DNA of 64,000 bases from Agrocybe praecox (GCA_964017145.1 OZ024847.1:806001-870000), one strand, 5' to 3'; shown: positions 8,749-18,674, counted from the stretch's first letter. Numbers and translations are program-made. The notes: a model not told the origin generated them from the letters alone.

Positions 8749-10466
8749 TCGAAAGCATCTACCGCACCTTCGCCAAAGAGTACTCGTTCGAGAGCTTCTT
8801 TTCCATGCTCTCTTACTAAGTCGTCTAAGCGCCTAGAGATGTCTTCCGCGGGAGGGCAAACTTCCTCGGATTGAACGAACATCTCACAATCTTCTTCATA
8901 CTCAGGATAATACCCTTGCATGGCTTGGATTTTGGCGTTGGGAATAATCCCTGGTTTATTACGGTACATGTTTTCTACTGCTTCTCTCATAGACCTGAAT
9001 CCTTGGAGAGGTATGGGCTGTCCAGACGCTAGCGCATACTTTCCCTCGGAATTCCTTTTGATCCAATTCGACTTTACATGTTTATCTGCTGCCGCACAGT
9101 CAGCTAGACGATGTCCAGGCTCTCTACAATAATAGCAGTGACTGGGTTGGAACCCATTTGAATTATTGTAGGAAGACCTATCATAAGGCCTAGGGTACAT
9201 AGAAGACGGTTGCGTTGGTTGAGGGGCCACAGCTGATTGCTTCCAACTTACTAGGGTAGATTGTAGGCTTTCAAACTTCCTCTCCGCAGCTTCTGCTCGC
9301 TTTTCCTGTACCTCTGACTTCTTTAATAGAAGATTTAAGCCATCAGAGAGCCTAGCCACGGTCTCCTCTATTTTAGGGAAGAACTCAGGAGTTTCCTCGG
9401 GTTGAGTTTCCATCGTTCTCCTTCTCGAGGAAGGTTTTTCAGAACGAGTTTCTTTATCCCCTTCGTTCAAAATAGATTGTGACCTTCTCAAAGCCATGTT
9501 TACAACAATTTCCATGACTTTGGCGACTTTGAAATCGGTTCCTAGACCTAGACTATCTTTATTTTGCGCCATGTCGATGACATGTAGTGCCTGCGAGATT
9601 TCGTCTCTGAAACCTCTTTCTAAACAGCTCAAGAATCGTTGTATTAGATCCCTTTCAGACACTTGACCCGCTAGCTTTCGAGATAGAGTGGTAAACTTGA
9701 GTTTCAGCGCCATGATTTCCTCTAGGTCTGTTTTCATCAAGCTATTCCTGTCTACATATCTCGAGCATAGTTTATCAAGGTCGTGTAGAGATCCTTTTTG
9801 TAGGCGCATTGCCGCTGGATACGAAGCGATCAATTCGTCTTTAAACTTTGACCAGTCTTTCCCGGTATATGCGTTAAAAGACTTCCAATCATCCTCGCAT
9901 ACTGGCGAAGCATATTTCCCTAACATAATAATTTTCTTTTCATCCGTATCAGCTTCAGTAGGATATTGAACCCAGAGATCTTCCATTCGCTGTATGAAGC
10001 GGAGGAGTTCCTCGGGACTCTTTTCATCGAACTTCGGCGCATCTCTGCTCATAGGAGAAGGGAAACCCATCTTTGGTGATACCGGAGTAGTTGGTCTACT
10101 TGTAGTAGGTTGTGTTGGTGAATTAGGAGCTAGATTCAACTTGTCTAATAGACTAGCGATGACTTCTAAGCTATCTGATTCTGAAGTTGTCTCCCTAGGA
10201 TCTTCGAGAGAACTTGTATCGATAGTAGGTCGATTAACCGGTCTCTGAGGCGCACTCGGAGGTCTGATTAACTGCCTATTTTCTGGAGTTGTAGGTCGCT
10301 CTCTGCTTGGTTCAGCTGGAAAGTCTCCTGGAACTCTTTGGGAGGGCGTACTCGCTCTGGTTTGTCTTTTCCTAGGAACCCTAGTAGGTAATTCCGCGAA
10401 ACCTGCTTGTCTCGAGTTATTCGTTTGCCTAACTCGTTTAGCTTGTCCTGCCGGTTGATTATCCAC
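8736..10466 (-). CDS. gag: Ty3/gypsy Gag
   Basis: Structural protein of the virus-like particle, 576 aa. The N-terminal 150 residues are Pro/Ser/Thr/Arg-rich. A retrotransposon-gag helical domain follows (around DAPKFDEKSPEELLRF to about residue 300), then a coiled-coil-prone segment, and a single CCHC zinc knuckle CYYCREPGHRLADC at about residues 441-454 that would bind RNA. The ATG at 10466 is the first in the frame after the leader. It is first in the order Gag-Pro-Pol on the minus strand. No internal break is seen. Confidence 0.9.
   Translation of the reverse strand: MDNQPAGQAKRVRQTNNSRQAGFAELPTRVPRKRQTRASTPSQRVPGDFPAEPSRERPTTPENRQLIRPPSAPQRPVNRPTIDTSSLEDPRETTSESDSLEVIASLLDKLNLAPNSPTQPTTSRPTTPVSPKMGFPSPMSRDAPKFDEKSPEELLRFIQRMEDLWVQYPTEADTDEKKIIMLGKYASPVCEDDWKSFNAYTGKDWSKFKDELIASYPAAMRLQKGSLHDLDKLCSRYVDRNSLMKTDLEEIMALKLKFTTLSRKLAGQVSERDLIQRFLSCLERGFRDEISQALHVIDMAQNKDSLGLGTDFKVAKVMEIVVNMALRRSQSILNEGDKETRSEKPSSRRRTMETQPEETPEFFPKIEETVARLSDGLNLLLKKSEVQEKRAEAAERKFESLQSTLVSWKQSAVAPQPTQPSSMYPRPYDRSSYNNSNGFQPSHCYYCREPGHRLADCAAADKHVKSNWIKRNSEGKYALASGQPIPLQGFRSMREAVENMYRNKPGIIPNAKIQAMQGYYPEYEEDCEMFVQSEEVCPPAEDISRRLDDLVREHGKEALERVLFGEGAVDAFENFP
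8742..8748 (-). promoter_or_regulatory. Candidate -1 frameshift site, Gag to protease
   Basis: The last Gag codons read GAA AAT TTT CCT TAA. The heptamer A AAT TTT is a classic X XXY YYZ slippery sequence six bases before the stop, and a -1 slip enters the protease frame, which is open through the following 92 nt up to its first ATG. Confidence 0.6.
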
Positions 10467-12400
10467 TTTAGCTTCCTCGGAACTTTAGAACCGATTTAAT
10501 TGAGCTTCAGCCAAATATTTTTGTGTTTTTGTTTTTAATAAACCTCGTCAAGGTTTATTCACTCGTTTAATCTGGACACCAAGATGCAATCTCTCACTTC
10601 GAGACTCGTAACTTTAGTGAAAGAAAACACCCTCCCTCGCGGTGGGCTCCAGATAAGGTGCTTGCTGCGGGGTTGAGTGTGTATGTACGATTTGTACTTT
10701 GTATATACTCCGAAACAAAACCCAATCAATGTGATTAGTTCTTTCGTGGGAGGGATACGCGATACGCGTCGTTGATTATGTTTTCTCTCTAAAGATACGC
10801 TCTCTAATGCAACAGAACGTTTCCTAGGATCGAAGATCACAAGTGTTTGAGTAGCTTACGCACAAAGCGAAGTTCCTCGGAAAGTGTAAACGTAGATTTA
10901 ATGTGTTTCCACAAGATGTAGTGTGTAGGTAGTTCGCCACTTAGGCTGGATACTTAATCCAAAGTCTTTTAATCACTTAGAAAGGGGACTCAATCCTAAA
11001 CGGGCCACTTAGGCGTCACTTAGACTATTTGCCACTTAGGCAGGGAACTTATCCCTTGGAACGGGCCACTTAGGCGTCACTTAGACAATTTGCCACTTAG
11101 GCAGGGAACTTATCCCTAGGAACGGGCCACTTAGGCGTCACTTAGACAATTCTTGCCACTTAGGCGGGTATTAAGCTTTATGTCACTTAAGACAGAGGAA
11201 ACTTTATCCCAATACGTTTATTTAGGTTCCTCGAGAACTCTGCAAGTTAACTCAAGTCGCTCAACTAACGCCAAGATGCTCAAATGACACGGTAGGTAGT
11301 CTGTTCAATAAAACCAACTCTCGCGGAGATTTATTAGGTACCAAAGGTCGATCCTAGGAGTTTGCAACTCAATGCGCGTTCCTCGAATGTGGACAACTGG
11401 GTTCTAGTTTATCTGGGGTGCTACGGTAATTTACAGGCTGCTTATATACTGCTAGGTTTCGGAAAATACAGGAATACTTGGAGCGGATCGGAAATGCTCG
11501 GAAAATACAGGAAATAATATTATTGGTTAACGCTAGGTAGCTCCACTCGATGCATAAGCAACCAGTAGGTACCATGCGTGTTTTTGTATACCCTCGGAAG
11601 GGTTCGTATGGTTGGGCAAGTCGCTGACTCGAGCATGACGCTCCGAGGGCGCTTATTCGCATTAGCCGACGATCATTGATCGACGTCGTAGGGTCCGAAG
11701 CATCGGAGTACCGTGGTATCGTATGGATCTATAATCCTCGGCTCCACAACTGCCGTTTAAGGTAACTGCGCATATCCGAGGGTCTTAAGACCATGTGTAA
11801 GCGTTCCTAGGAACTTCTCCTTTTAGGTTTATCAGCGATCTGACTCGAGCAGACGTCGGCAAGTCCTAATTGACATTACTAGTGCTTGTCTCGTCGTTTG
11901 CATAGTGCCCACTATGTTCCTAGGGACCAGTAATGTACTTTGTTAATGCTAGGATCAGTCCTACCGCCTTGAGTTAGCGTTCCTAGGAACGTTGGCAGTA
12001 GTTTACATGTACTTTCATATGGTGGGAACTTTCCGTTTCCATATTAGGTAGATGTGGACGCATCGCGCACTGCGTAATAATAAGTGGCTATAGCGCCGTT
12101 TAAGCTTATTATCAGCAGGCTCTAGCTTACATTCCTGATGGTTGAATATTATCCTAGGAGCCTTCGATCCTGCTGCATCGCTGTTAAAGCGTTCCACGCA
12201 TTTCCGAGGAACTACTATAACTAACTCTAGCATTCGTAAGGTTCGTCCTAGGGTTCGTAGAATGGTTTCCCCTAGCCAAACATGTAGCTATCCTCGCTCT
12301 GTACTTATGTAGACTTAATAATAAACGTGTTTATTATGCCGAAAATTAAGTAGGATAGATACTTGGTTAAAGTTCAGTCACAGCCGAACACCAGTCGTAT
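10467..12400 (-). other. Noncoding leader/5' LTR region of the gypsy element
   Basis: Nearly 2 kb without a credible gene. It contains 61-bp tandem repeats and 14 or more TTCCT(A/C)GGAA-type motifs, including an exact TTCCTAGGAAC at about 11,805 and 11,981. The 5' LTR and primer-binding site should be here, but I could not define either. Confidence 0.45.
10930..11180. repeat. 61-bp tandem repeat with CACTTAGG core
   Basis: Three units start at 11001, 11062 and 11123 with CGGGCCACTTAGGCGTCACT, a period of 61 bp, flanked by degenerate copies. CACTTAGG or CACTTAGAC recurs about every 15-30 bp. Confidence 0.8.
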
Positions 12401-12429
12401 CAACGTGCACCCGGAAAAACGACTGGGTC

Positions 12430-12690
12430 AATAGCGTTCACTCACTCAGGCCTCAGGACGCGTGGTTTATAGGATGCCAAGTTGAAATGGGAGGGTGCTC
12501 GAAGCGGGTTGCGAGCAGAAGACGCAAGACTGAAGGATGCAAGGCAACCAGACGATGTCACACCTTCCTTGGGTTGTCATCGATCGATCCTCCCCCAGCT
12601 TCATGCGCCTCGGTTTCTCGTTGTTCAACGTTGCAAGTCTTCCTTGGGGTACATAGCTTCGTTGGAAGGTTGTTATATTACGATGTATGG
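12430..12690 (+). repeat. Left half of a local repeat copy split by the DIRS insertion
   Basis: Resembles about 31,180-31,435 in order and content, e.g. CTTGGGGTACATAGCTTCG versus CTTGGGATATATAGCATCA, ending at GATGTATGG, where the paralogue reads AATGTATG. The right half resumes at 19,177. Confidence 0.6.
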
Positions 12691-12856
12691 CACTGCTGGC
12701 TCCGATACCTATATATTGAAAATATAGGGTCAATATATAGGTAATATGTATTTTTTAACCTATATATTGGAAATATACATCATGTGAAAATTGAGAATAC
12801 ATCAGATATATATATGACATGTACACTGGCTGGAATCTCAAAATATACATCATATA
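12691..12856 (+). repeat. DIRS terminal inverted repeat, 3' side
   Basis: Starts CACTGCTGGCTCCGATACCT and matches the reverse complement of 19,011-19,176 with one mismatch seen (ACATGTC versus ACGTGTC in the other copy). Confidence 0.92.
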
Positions 12857-13465
12857 AGACGTTTATGTCAGTCAGATTTGTTCGGAGAGGGAAGGTGCGT
12901 ACATATGTTTATTCCGTGAGATGAAATATATTTAATTAGATATGTAAACCCATAAATCCATGTGACAGGATAAATGGGAGGTTGTGGAAGTCTGGGCGGT
13001 GGCGTGCTGAGAAAGCGCGTCTGACAGTTCACGTGACTGATCGAAGACGCGTCCCAAACGATTCGACTCAAAAGAGAGCGCGTCGTTGGGAGCCATCCGC
13101 CAAGACTTGAATGTTTGGGATGCCCCAGGCGAACCGGTGCGGCTGCCCAGTGGCTGTACCAGCCGGAGTGAAGCTCACAACTGACACTGGGCTCCGGAAA
13201 CGGAAGACAAGGGGCAACACCACACACTGAGGTGAACTCCGCAGCAAATAGGTCACAAATTATCTATCCCAACTTAATATCACCATCGTTTGAAGTGAGA
13301 TCATGATCCGAAAAGGCATACAAAAAGTAGGGATAATAAGAAATAATATATTGCAAATTGTGCAAGTCAAGATAATATAGCAATTTGGAAACATCATGCG
13401 CGTTAATGAGAGCAAGGCAAAAGCGAGAAAAAATTCCAAGATAATAAAGATAAGGTGAAACTTTT
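12857..13465. other. DIRS 3' untranslated region
   Basis: Lies between the recombinase stop and the terminal repeat. No reading frame of note. The internal complementary region known from DIRS elements would be expected here, but I could not match one by eye. Confidence 0.4.
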
Positions 13466-15148
13466 TTAAATGTCAATTTCGGAAAGAGAGATGCGATTAC
13501 GAATACGAAACTCATCAAAGGATGGTTTAAGAGAATTAAAGCGGGCATAGTCCGCATAGGCTCGGGATGTGTGGAGAGGGATTATCTGCTCCATGCGTCG
13601 CCAATAAAGAAGAAAGGCGAGTGACGTCCAGCCGCCAGTCGCTGCCACCGTTTCGGGAGGGACCCCTTGCAGGAGAAGGGTGACAGCACCACCTATCCTG
13701 AAGCTGTGCCCGCTGATAGCCTGGAGACCCGCTCTGTTCCAGACAGCGCAGACACATGTCATGAAAATGTCCTTGGTCATGTGTACCCAGTCACCATGCG
13801 TGTTTTGGTGAGGGAATAACGACAAGGATTTAGGTGCATCCTTGTTGACCACGAGGTGATTCATAAGCGCGCGGACGGGACATAGGTCCAGATCATCCAG
13901 GCGTGCAGTGAGGACAACTGAAGCACCCTCTTGTTTGGTGGACTTGGTCCAAGGGATGTGGAAGGATGCGGATACTGGGCCGTGAGTTGGGTCAATATTG
14001 AAGATGACCTGGGTGCTCGCCGGAACATGATATCGTGTGTTGAATTCACTGGCCCTGGGTATGGTGGTTTCACCTAGACGACGGCAGCCAAAGAAGGTGA
14101 CCAAGGCCGTGGCCCAAAGAGCTGCATGGAATGAGTTTGAGATGTCAAGACGTTGGCGAAGCTCGCGTAAGTGCTCCAACGAGACGGGTGCACGAGGAGG
14201 GCGAGTGTGCGCTGTCCCTTCCTTCTTGGCTGAGACTCTAGCGAGCTTGACCCATTCCGATTCTCCTTCCCAAGTGGCACCGTGATGCAGATGCCAGGCA
14301 CGAATACCCGAAAGCCATGTACGGATCGTCGAGCCAGAATACGATCCCGAATGTTCAGCAACAAAGGCCGTGAGGAGCGCCGCAGAAGCTGGCATCCGAG
14401 CAAACTCCGAAACTTCATGCTTATCACAGAACTCGTGAAAGCGAAGGAGACCGGCTGCATAGGTGATTTTTGTGTTGGTGGCCAGGGCGTCCTCGACGAC
14501 CCTGTAAGCGCCGGCAACCAGTGTCTTGGGAAGAGAGGATTCGAGAGCGGCACGCCTTTGGATGGCGAATGGCGTAAGCCAGCTCGAGATGCGCTCAGCA
14601 GCGTGAACAGGTGGGCGTAACTGGGTAGGGTCAGATGTCGATGTGGCATGATCTGGAGGTAGTATGGGAGACAATGGCGTGGTAGAAGGCGAGATGACAG
14701 GCGTTGAGCCATACGGCGTAGAGAAGAAAGGAGTGCGATGTGAAGAAGAAGAAGAAGGGATATTAGAAGTAAAAGGAGAAGAAGGAATATAAGGCGTAGA
14801 GTGTATAGAGGATGGTACTATAAGCTTCGAAGAAGAAATAAATTTTGAAGGTCTAAATCTAAAGTTCTTGGAGGATATCATGCGAGAGGTATCATCGGGA
14901 TGAGGGAGAGTACTAGCATATCGAGCAGACAAGAAAGGTTCGGGGGATGGAGAACAGTAAAGCGAAGGCGAAGAAGGTTTATGAGGGTAAGCAAAGGAAG
15001 AAATTCCTATTCTAGATTTTTTAGAGGGGGGAGAAATATCATAATTGGTCAGAGACCTTGAAGAACGAACGAGAGAGACGGGTGATACATGTACATGTAA
15101 GTTTGAAACATTAGAAGGATGGGAAGGGTCAAGAGGCGGGGTGTACAT
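13466..15148 (-). CDS. DIRS tyrosine recombinase
   Basis: Integrates the element by site-specific strand exchange. 560 aa: a Ser/Pro-rich N-terminal 180 residues, a SAM-like DNA-binding core (about 200-310) and a C-terminal catalytic domain. Catalytic signatures visible are Arg in FGCRRLGE (about 354), the H-x-x-R box GHSFRIGG (about 478-485), GGWTS, and the nucleophile-region Tyr in LLYWRRMEQ (about 514). The start ATG lies two bases after the RT stop (TAA AT ATG), suggesting coupled termination-reinitiation. No break in the frame. Confidence 0.9.
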   Translation of the reverse strand: MYTPPLDPSHPSNVSNLHVHVSPVSLVRSSRSLTNYDISPPSKKSRIGISSFAYPHKPSSPSLYCSPSPEPFLSARYASTLPHPDDTSRMISSKNFRFRPSKFISSSKLIVPSSIHSTPYIPSSPFTSNIPSSSSSHRTPFFSTPYGSTPVISPSTTPLSPILPPDHATSTSDPTQLRPPVHAAERISSWLTPFAIQRRAALESSLPKTLVAGAYRVVEDALATNTKITYAAGLLRFHEFCDKHEVSEFARMPASAALLTAFVAEHSGSYSGSTIRTWLSGIRAWHLHHGATWEGESEWVKLARVSAKKEGTAHTRPPRAPVSLEHLRELRQRLDISNSFHAALWATALVTFFGCRRLGETTIPRASEFNTRYHVPASTQVIFNIDPTHGPVSASFHIPWTKSTKQEGASVVLTARLDDLDLCPVRALMNHLVVNKDAPKSLSLFPHQNTHGDWVHMTKDIFMTCVCAVWNRAGLQAISGHSFRIGGAVTLLLQGVPPETVAATGGWTSLAFLLYWRRMEQIIPLHTSRAYADYARFNSLKPSFDEFRIRNRISLSEIDI

Positions 15149-15150
15149 AT

Positions 15151-17235
15151 TTAAAGAAAAATAGATGCAAGTTCGTCAGGAAGAGAGAATGAAGTAACAA
15201 GCCTCTGGGTTCCAGGACCAGGGAGTCCTCTGGAGATGGGATCGGCAGGGTTATTGGCTGATGCGATGTAAGAGGTATCAATAGAGAGGGAGATGGAGGA
15301 CAAAACAGAGAATGTGCGTCGTATAGATAAATTGATGAAAAGGTTAGAGCTGCGCCCTTTATCCATGGCCCCCATCGTGCCCTGGTTATCGGAATGAATG
15401 AGAACACGCTTGTTCCGAAGACCCATATGCTCCAGATGATAGACAGCAATCTCCACCGCAAGGGTTTCGAGCCAGCAAATATCCCTTCCTGGAACCTTCC
15501 AGTCAGGGGCAAGCTGGAAAGCCGCCCACCGTCCATCGATGATGACACCAATTCCCCAAGAGGTGCTGGCATCAACATATATACCCAAGTCAAGAACATC
15601 TCCTTTTGGAATCAGGAGACGCGCAATGCTACCTTGTTGGAGCACCGAAGCCCACCAACGAATAGAGGATAAGACAGATGGTGGAGGTCTACGTGTCTGG
15701 AATTCGGACACAAAGGAGCACGCGAAAGATGACAGAGGAGCGTTATACGAGCGCCCATGTGGATAGACGATGGAGATGTAAGAGAGAGATCCATGGATTT
15801 TGTCGATTTCTTTGAGCGAGCAGGCGTGACCGCTGAAATTGGTGAGGAAGGTCTGGCACCGTTGGAGGAACTTGAGTCGTTTCTTGTCTGGGAGGGAGAC
15901 GGTGTGGTTTTGGAGGTCCCATTCCAACCCGATGAATGTGGTGACGGAGCTGAAGATGCGCGAGCCTTTATCGGGATGCCAAGGGATGTCGAGGCTCTGG
16001 ATTAATGAAATTGCAGAGTTGAAGTCGTAGTTGTATCGAAAGTCGCCGTCGAAATATGAGCCGTTCGGATCGGGACAACGAAACAGGTTGAGATCGTCTT
16101 CATATTTGAGGACTGCGTCAACACCCTCTGCCAGCCATATATCCACGGCCGCATTGGCTATCTGACCAGAGTTACTGCTCGCGCAAGAGGCGCCGAACGG
16201 ATGGACATGATTGATATAGAATTGGCCTGGGGTTCCTTGAACAACCAGCCAGGGTTTATGCGCAGGAATGACAGGGCAGGTGCGATGGAACTTCTCGATA
16301 TCGAGAGTACACGCTTGAGTCCCAGGCGGAACCATAGAGACAATATCTGCGACCCGGACAGCTGTGTCGAAGCGCGTCGGGAATTCCGATTTTGAAATAA
16401 ATGAGTTGACCGAGTCGATGAGCTTGGTCGATTTGGAGAGGTGGTGACAAATACGAATCTTGTCGGGTTCGCCTGGCCCTTGGGGTTGGATGGCAACTAC
16501 AAGCGGGGAGGACTGGAAAGGACCTCGTAGGATACGTTCGACTTCTTCTTGCGAAAAAGGCCCGGACATCCTGTAAGCTGTCACTTCGGAATTCAGATAT
16601 TCGGCGATTTCATCGAGGTGTTGGAAAATAAAGGGAGGGTTGTTGAGAATATGTGTTTGCTTGAGGTTTGGCATGACGCCGAGAGGAAAGCCATTGCGAA
16701 GGTTATTGACGAGAAAAGGGTATGAGCTGGAGAGATTGTGCTTTTGAAGGAAGAAGTCGAAGCTGTCGGCATTGTAAGGGGTTACGATGTATTCCAAGAT
16801 ATGAGGGGAGTCGTGCAAGTTAGAGTCAAAGGCAGGACGGTGGCATACGGAGGAGGAGAAGTCTGGAAATGTCAGTGGAGGAGGTTTGCTAGCAGCAACA
16901 AAGCCATTACGTTGGCTTGACACCGCCTCGACAAGCGAATGACAGTGCGTGATGGGACTTTGATCCACAGTAAGAGCACATGTGGATTCTGGAATTGTCG
17001 TGGCGACATTTGTTGGTTGAGACGTTTGGTTTAATGTTGTAAGAGATACAGATGTCTCTTCCGTCAGAAGAGGTGAGTTTGGTCCCATCGTATTGCGCCC
17101 AGACAGATTCCCCGTTAGGGAATTTGGTCTTGTCCTTTGGGTGATCGCGAATGGAATGACCGGACTCAGCGCAGATAAGGCATATGGGGCTTGATCGAAA
17201 GGCCCCGCCAGTCTGACTCTTAGAAGGGGAAACAC
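15151..17235 (-). CDS. DIRS reverse transcriptase-RNase H
   Basis: Copies the element RNA. The open frame is 694 aa from the ATG at 17235, but its first 110 residues overlap Gag in another frame (+1 relative to Gag), so the true start is uncertain; later ATGs (about 17,088) or frameshifting are possible. The RT core shows LDIEKFHR, FGASCAS and the catalytic YEDD (about 378-381). YEDD replaces the common YxDD forms such as YVDD or YADD. RNase H follows with YVDAST (about 551), the Glu in WLETLAVEIA, and HSDNQG. The methyltransferase domain present in some DIRS elements is not seen. It is followed directly by the recombinase. Confidence 0.88.
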   Translation of the reverse strand: MFPLLRVRLAGPFDQAPYALSALSPVIPFAITQRTRPNSLTGNLSGRNTMGPNSPLLTEETSVSLTTLNQTSQPTNVATTIPESTCALTVDQSPITHCHSLVEAVSSQRNGFVAASKPPPLTFPDFSSSVCHRPAFDSNLHDSPHILEYIVTPYNADSFDFFLQKHNLSSSYPFLVNNLRNGFPLGVMPNLKQTHILNNPPFIFQHLDEIAEYLNSEVTAYRMSGPFSQEEVERILRGPFQSSPLVVAIQPQGPGEPDKIRICHHLSKSTKLIDSVNSFISKSEFPTRFDTAVRVADIVSMVPPGTQACTLDIEKFHRTCPVIPAHKPWLVVQGTPGQFYINHVHPFGASCASSNSGQIANAAVDIWLAEGVDAVLKYEDDLNLFRCPDPNGSYFDGDFRYNYDFNSAISLIQSLDIPWHPDKGSRIFSSVTTFIGLEWDLQNHTVSLPDKKRLKFLQRCQTFLTNFSGHACSLKEIDKIHGSLSYISIVYPHGRSYNAPLSSFACSFVSEFQTRRPPPSVLSSIRWWASVLQQGSIARLLIPKGDVLDLGIYVDASTSWGIGVIIDGRWAAFQLAPDWKVPGRDICWLETLAVEIAVYHLEHMGLRNKRVLIHSDNQGTMGAMDKGRSSNLFINLSIRRTFSVLSSISLSIDTSYIASANNPADPISRGLPGPGTQRLVTSFSLPDELASIFL

Positions 17236-18361
17236 GAGAGGCGCTCGACGAGGCGCGAGAGTTATTCTTGGAACTCACCTGAGCGGCAGCCAGCGCTTGC
17301 GCTAATGCTTCCTGTATGCGGGTTTCGGTTTTGTATTCAAGCATGGCTTCATTGTAGGCGTCGTCGTACATTTTCTGGTTGTATTCATAAAAGAATTTGA
17401 TCAGTTTTTTACGCATGTTATACTCGGCGACCCGCCATCCGGGATAGAGAGCCGCGCTGTTGGGTTTGCCCTTGAAATACTTGAAGTGTTTGGACCATCG
17501 TGATGTGATGACGCTGTCGGCCGCCCGTGAGCACTGGAATTTGAAATACGCGTCAGATGCTTCGAGATACAGGCCGTGTTCGAGGCCGAGTTCTTCTTTG
17601 ATACCGAATTCTTCTTTCATTTTATCGAGGTCCCAGATGTAAACTGTCTTCGTGGTATTGACGATTGTGTGCTTCTTGCAAGGGATCCGGTGAGAGTTGA
17701 TGATGATCTTCTCGAGAACATCCTGCGTGAAAAAAGGAAGAGGGAGAGGTGAGTAGGATTCGGTGAGAAACAGAGCCTCAGGAAATACGAAATCACACTC
17801 CAAGAGTGGATCGTATTCTACTAATTGCGAGCCATGCACGCATCGGCGCTTAGCAGCCGGATCAGCATCTTCAAGGTCGTTCTTACGCTTCTCGACACGG
17901 AAAGCTTCAGCCTCGAAAGCGAATTCCCGAAGGAGCGCAGTGGGCATGACTTCCTTGTGTGCTTCGAGCATCCCGGGAAGCCGGAGTGTGGTCATGTCTT
18001 CTTCCGAAATAGTGACGAAAGAAGCCGCCGGGGAGTGTGCCTGAGTATTGTTTACCGGATCCGAGTGACGGTTGACATTGGCAAGTTCGCGTATCCTGTT
18101 GGCGGCCTCGATAACCTTGTTCATGGAGAGTCGAGACCAGAGGGATAAGCCGCGAAGCTCGGTGACAGTGGCCTCGTTCTTGTGGGTCTTGCCGAAACGA
18201 CGAGGAGGAGTCGGAGGACCGCCAGAACCTGAAGCAGCCGCAGGAGGACCTGTAGTACCAGGGGGTCCGGTACCGGGTCCAGGAGGAGGAACCCCAGAGC
18301 CGGAGGCAGCAGGAGGAGCGGAAGCGGCAGCAGTGCCAGCAGCGGCGACGCCGTCAGTCAT
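16907..18361 (-). CDS. DIRS Gag-like protein
   Basis: 484 aa from the ATG at 18361. I prefer this start over the frame's upstream extension to 18721, because the upstream part lies in the AT-rich leader and the sequence becomes protein-like only here. An Ala/Pro/Gly-rich N-terminus is followed by a helical domain and, near the C-terminus, two Cys/His clusters: CLICAESGHSIRDH and CSYCGSKSHHALSFAC. Such knuckles bind nucleic acid. The end overlaps the RT frame by 329 nt. Confidence 0.75.
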   Translation of the reverse strand: MTDGVAAAGTAAASAPPAASGSGVPPPGPGTGPPGTTGPPAAASGSGGPPTPPRRFGKTHKNEATVTELRGLSLWSRLSMNKVIEAANRIRELANVNRHSDPVNNTQAHSPAASFVTISEEDMTTLRLPGMLEAHKEVMPTALLREFAFEAEAFRVEKRKNDLEDADPAAKRRCVHGSQLVEYDPLLECDFVFPEALFLTESYSPLPLPFFTQDVLEKIIINSHRIPCKKHTIVNTTKTVYIWDLDKMKEEFGIKEELGLEHGLYLEASDAYFKFQCSRAADSVITSRWSKHFKYFKGKPNSAALYPGWRVAEYNMRKKLIKFFYEYNQKMYDDAYNEAMLEYKTETRIQEALAQALAAAQVSSKNNSRASSSASRVSPSKSQTGGAFRSSPICLICAESGHSIRDHPKDKTKFPNGESVWAQYDGTKLTSSDGRDICISYNIKPNVSTNKCRHDNSRIHMCSYCGSKSHHALSFACRGGVKPT

Positions 18362-18647
18362 TGAGGTGTCTGCGTGAGAAAAAAAAGGAAATAAGCGAGA
18401 AAAGTGTGTAAGGAAAACGTGCGGTATCGGAATTTTAAGCGAAAAAAGGTTGCGAGAGAGTTGAAACAGCAGGCAGAGCGAGCAGGTCCTTTTTTCGCAC
18501 TCGAGGAGCAGGAAAGAGCGACGAGAAGAATGAAAAATCTTGAAGCAAGGTATATATTGCCATATTGAAGTAATAGGGGCGCAAATGAAGATCCGAGAAG
18601 AGGTCCAAAAAAGGACGACGATCTTCCTTCCTGGACATCTTATCCTA

Positions 18648-18674
18648 AGATAAGAGGCCCTTCGGGCCCTTATC
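18648..18674 (-). other. Short GC-rich hairpin in the DIRS leader
   Basis: ATAAGAGGCCC and GGGCCCTTAT flank a TTC loop, an inverted repeat of about 10 bp that could fold in the transcript upstream of Gag. Confidence 0.4.

Larger units (their letters stand above)
601..12260. repeat. Dispersed near-palindrome TTCCT(A/C)GGAA over the whole gypsy element
   Basis: By eye I count about 26 CCTAGG and about 29 CCTCGG/CCGAGG hexamers here, mostly extended to TTCCTAGGA or TTCCTCGGA. Examples: 1361, 2456, 3152, 3996, 4004, 5894, 7272, 7742, 10371, 11806, 11982, 12247 (CCTAGG) and 2385, 2835, 3380, 5164, 7057, 8864, 10475, 10875 (CCTCGG). A random sequence of this length would hold about three CCTAGG; the remaining 51 kb shows only about half a dozen. 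Copies occur in coding DNA of both strands, in introns and in noncoding DNA. The CCTCGG form is mostly on the plus strand whatever the gene orientation, which argues for a function at element (DNA or genomic RNA) level. Confidence 0.75.
601..12400 (-). mobile_element. Ty3/gypsy-type retrotransposon with antisense accessory genes (limits uncertain)
   Basis: Contains intact Gag, Pro and Pol on the minus strand, a long noncoding 5' region (10,467-12,400) and spliced plus-strand genes beyond the Pol end. The limits are set by the density of the TTCCT(A/C)GGAA motif, not by LTRs, which I could not recognise; the 3' LTR may lie left of the window. DNA from about 12,430 rightwards instead matches the local repeat family, so the element ends before that point. 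Confidence 0.6.

Noticed and set aside
10560..12400. Gypsy 5' LTR and primer-binding site (e.g. CTGGACACCA at about 10,573)
   Set aside because: No matching direct repeat was found near 1-2,300 and the acceptor-stem match to a tRNA is not convincing. The partner may be outside the window.
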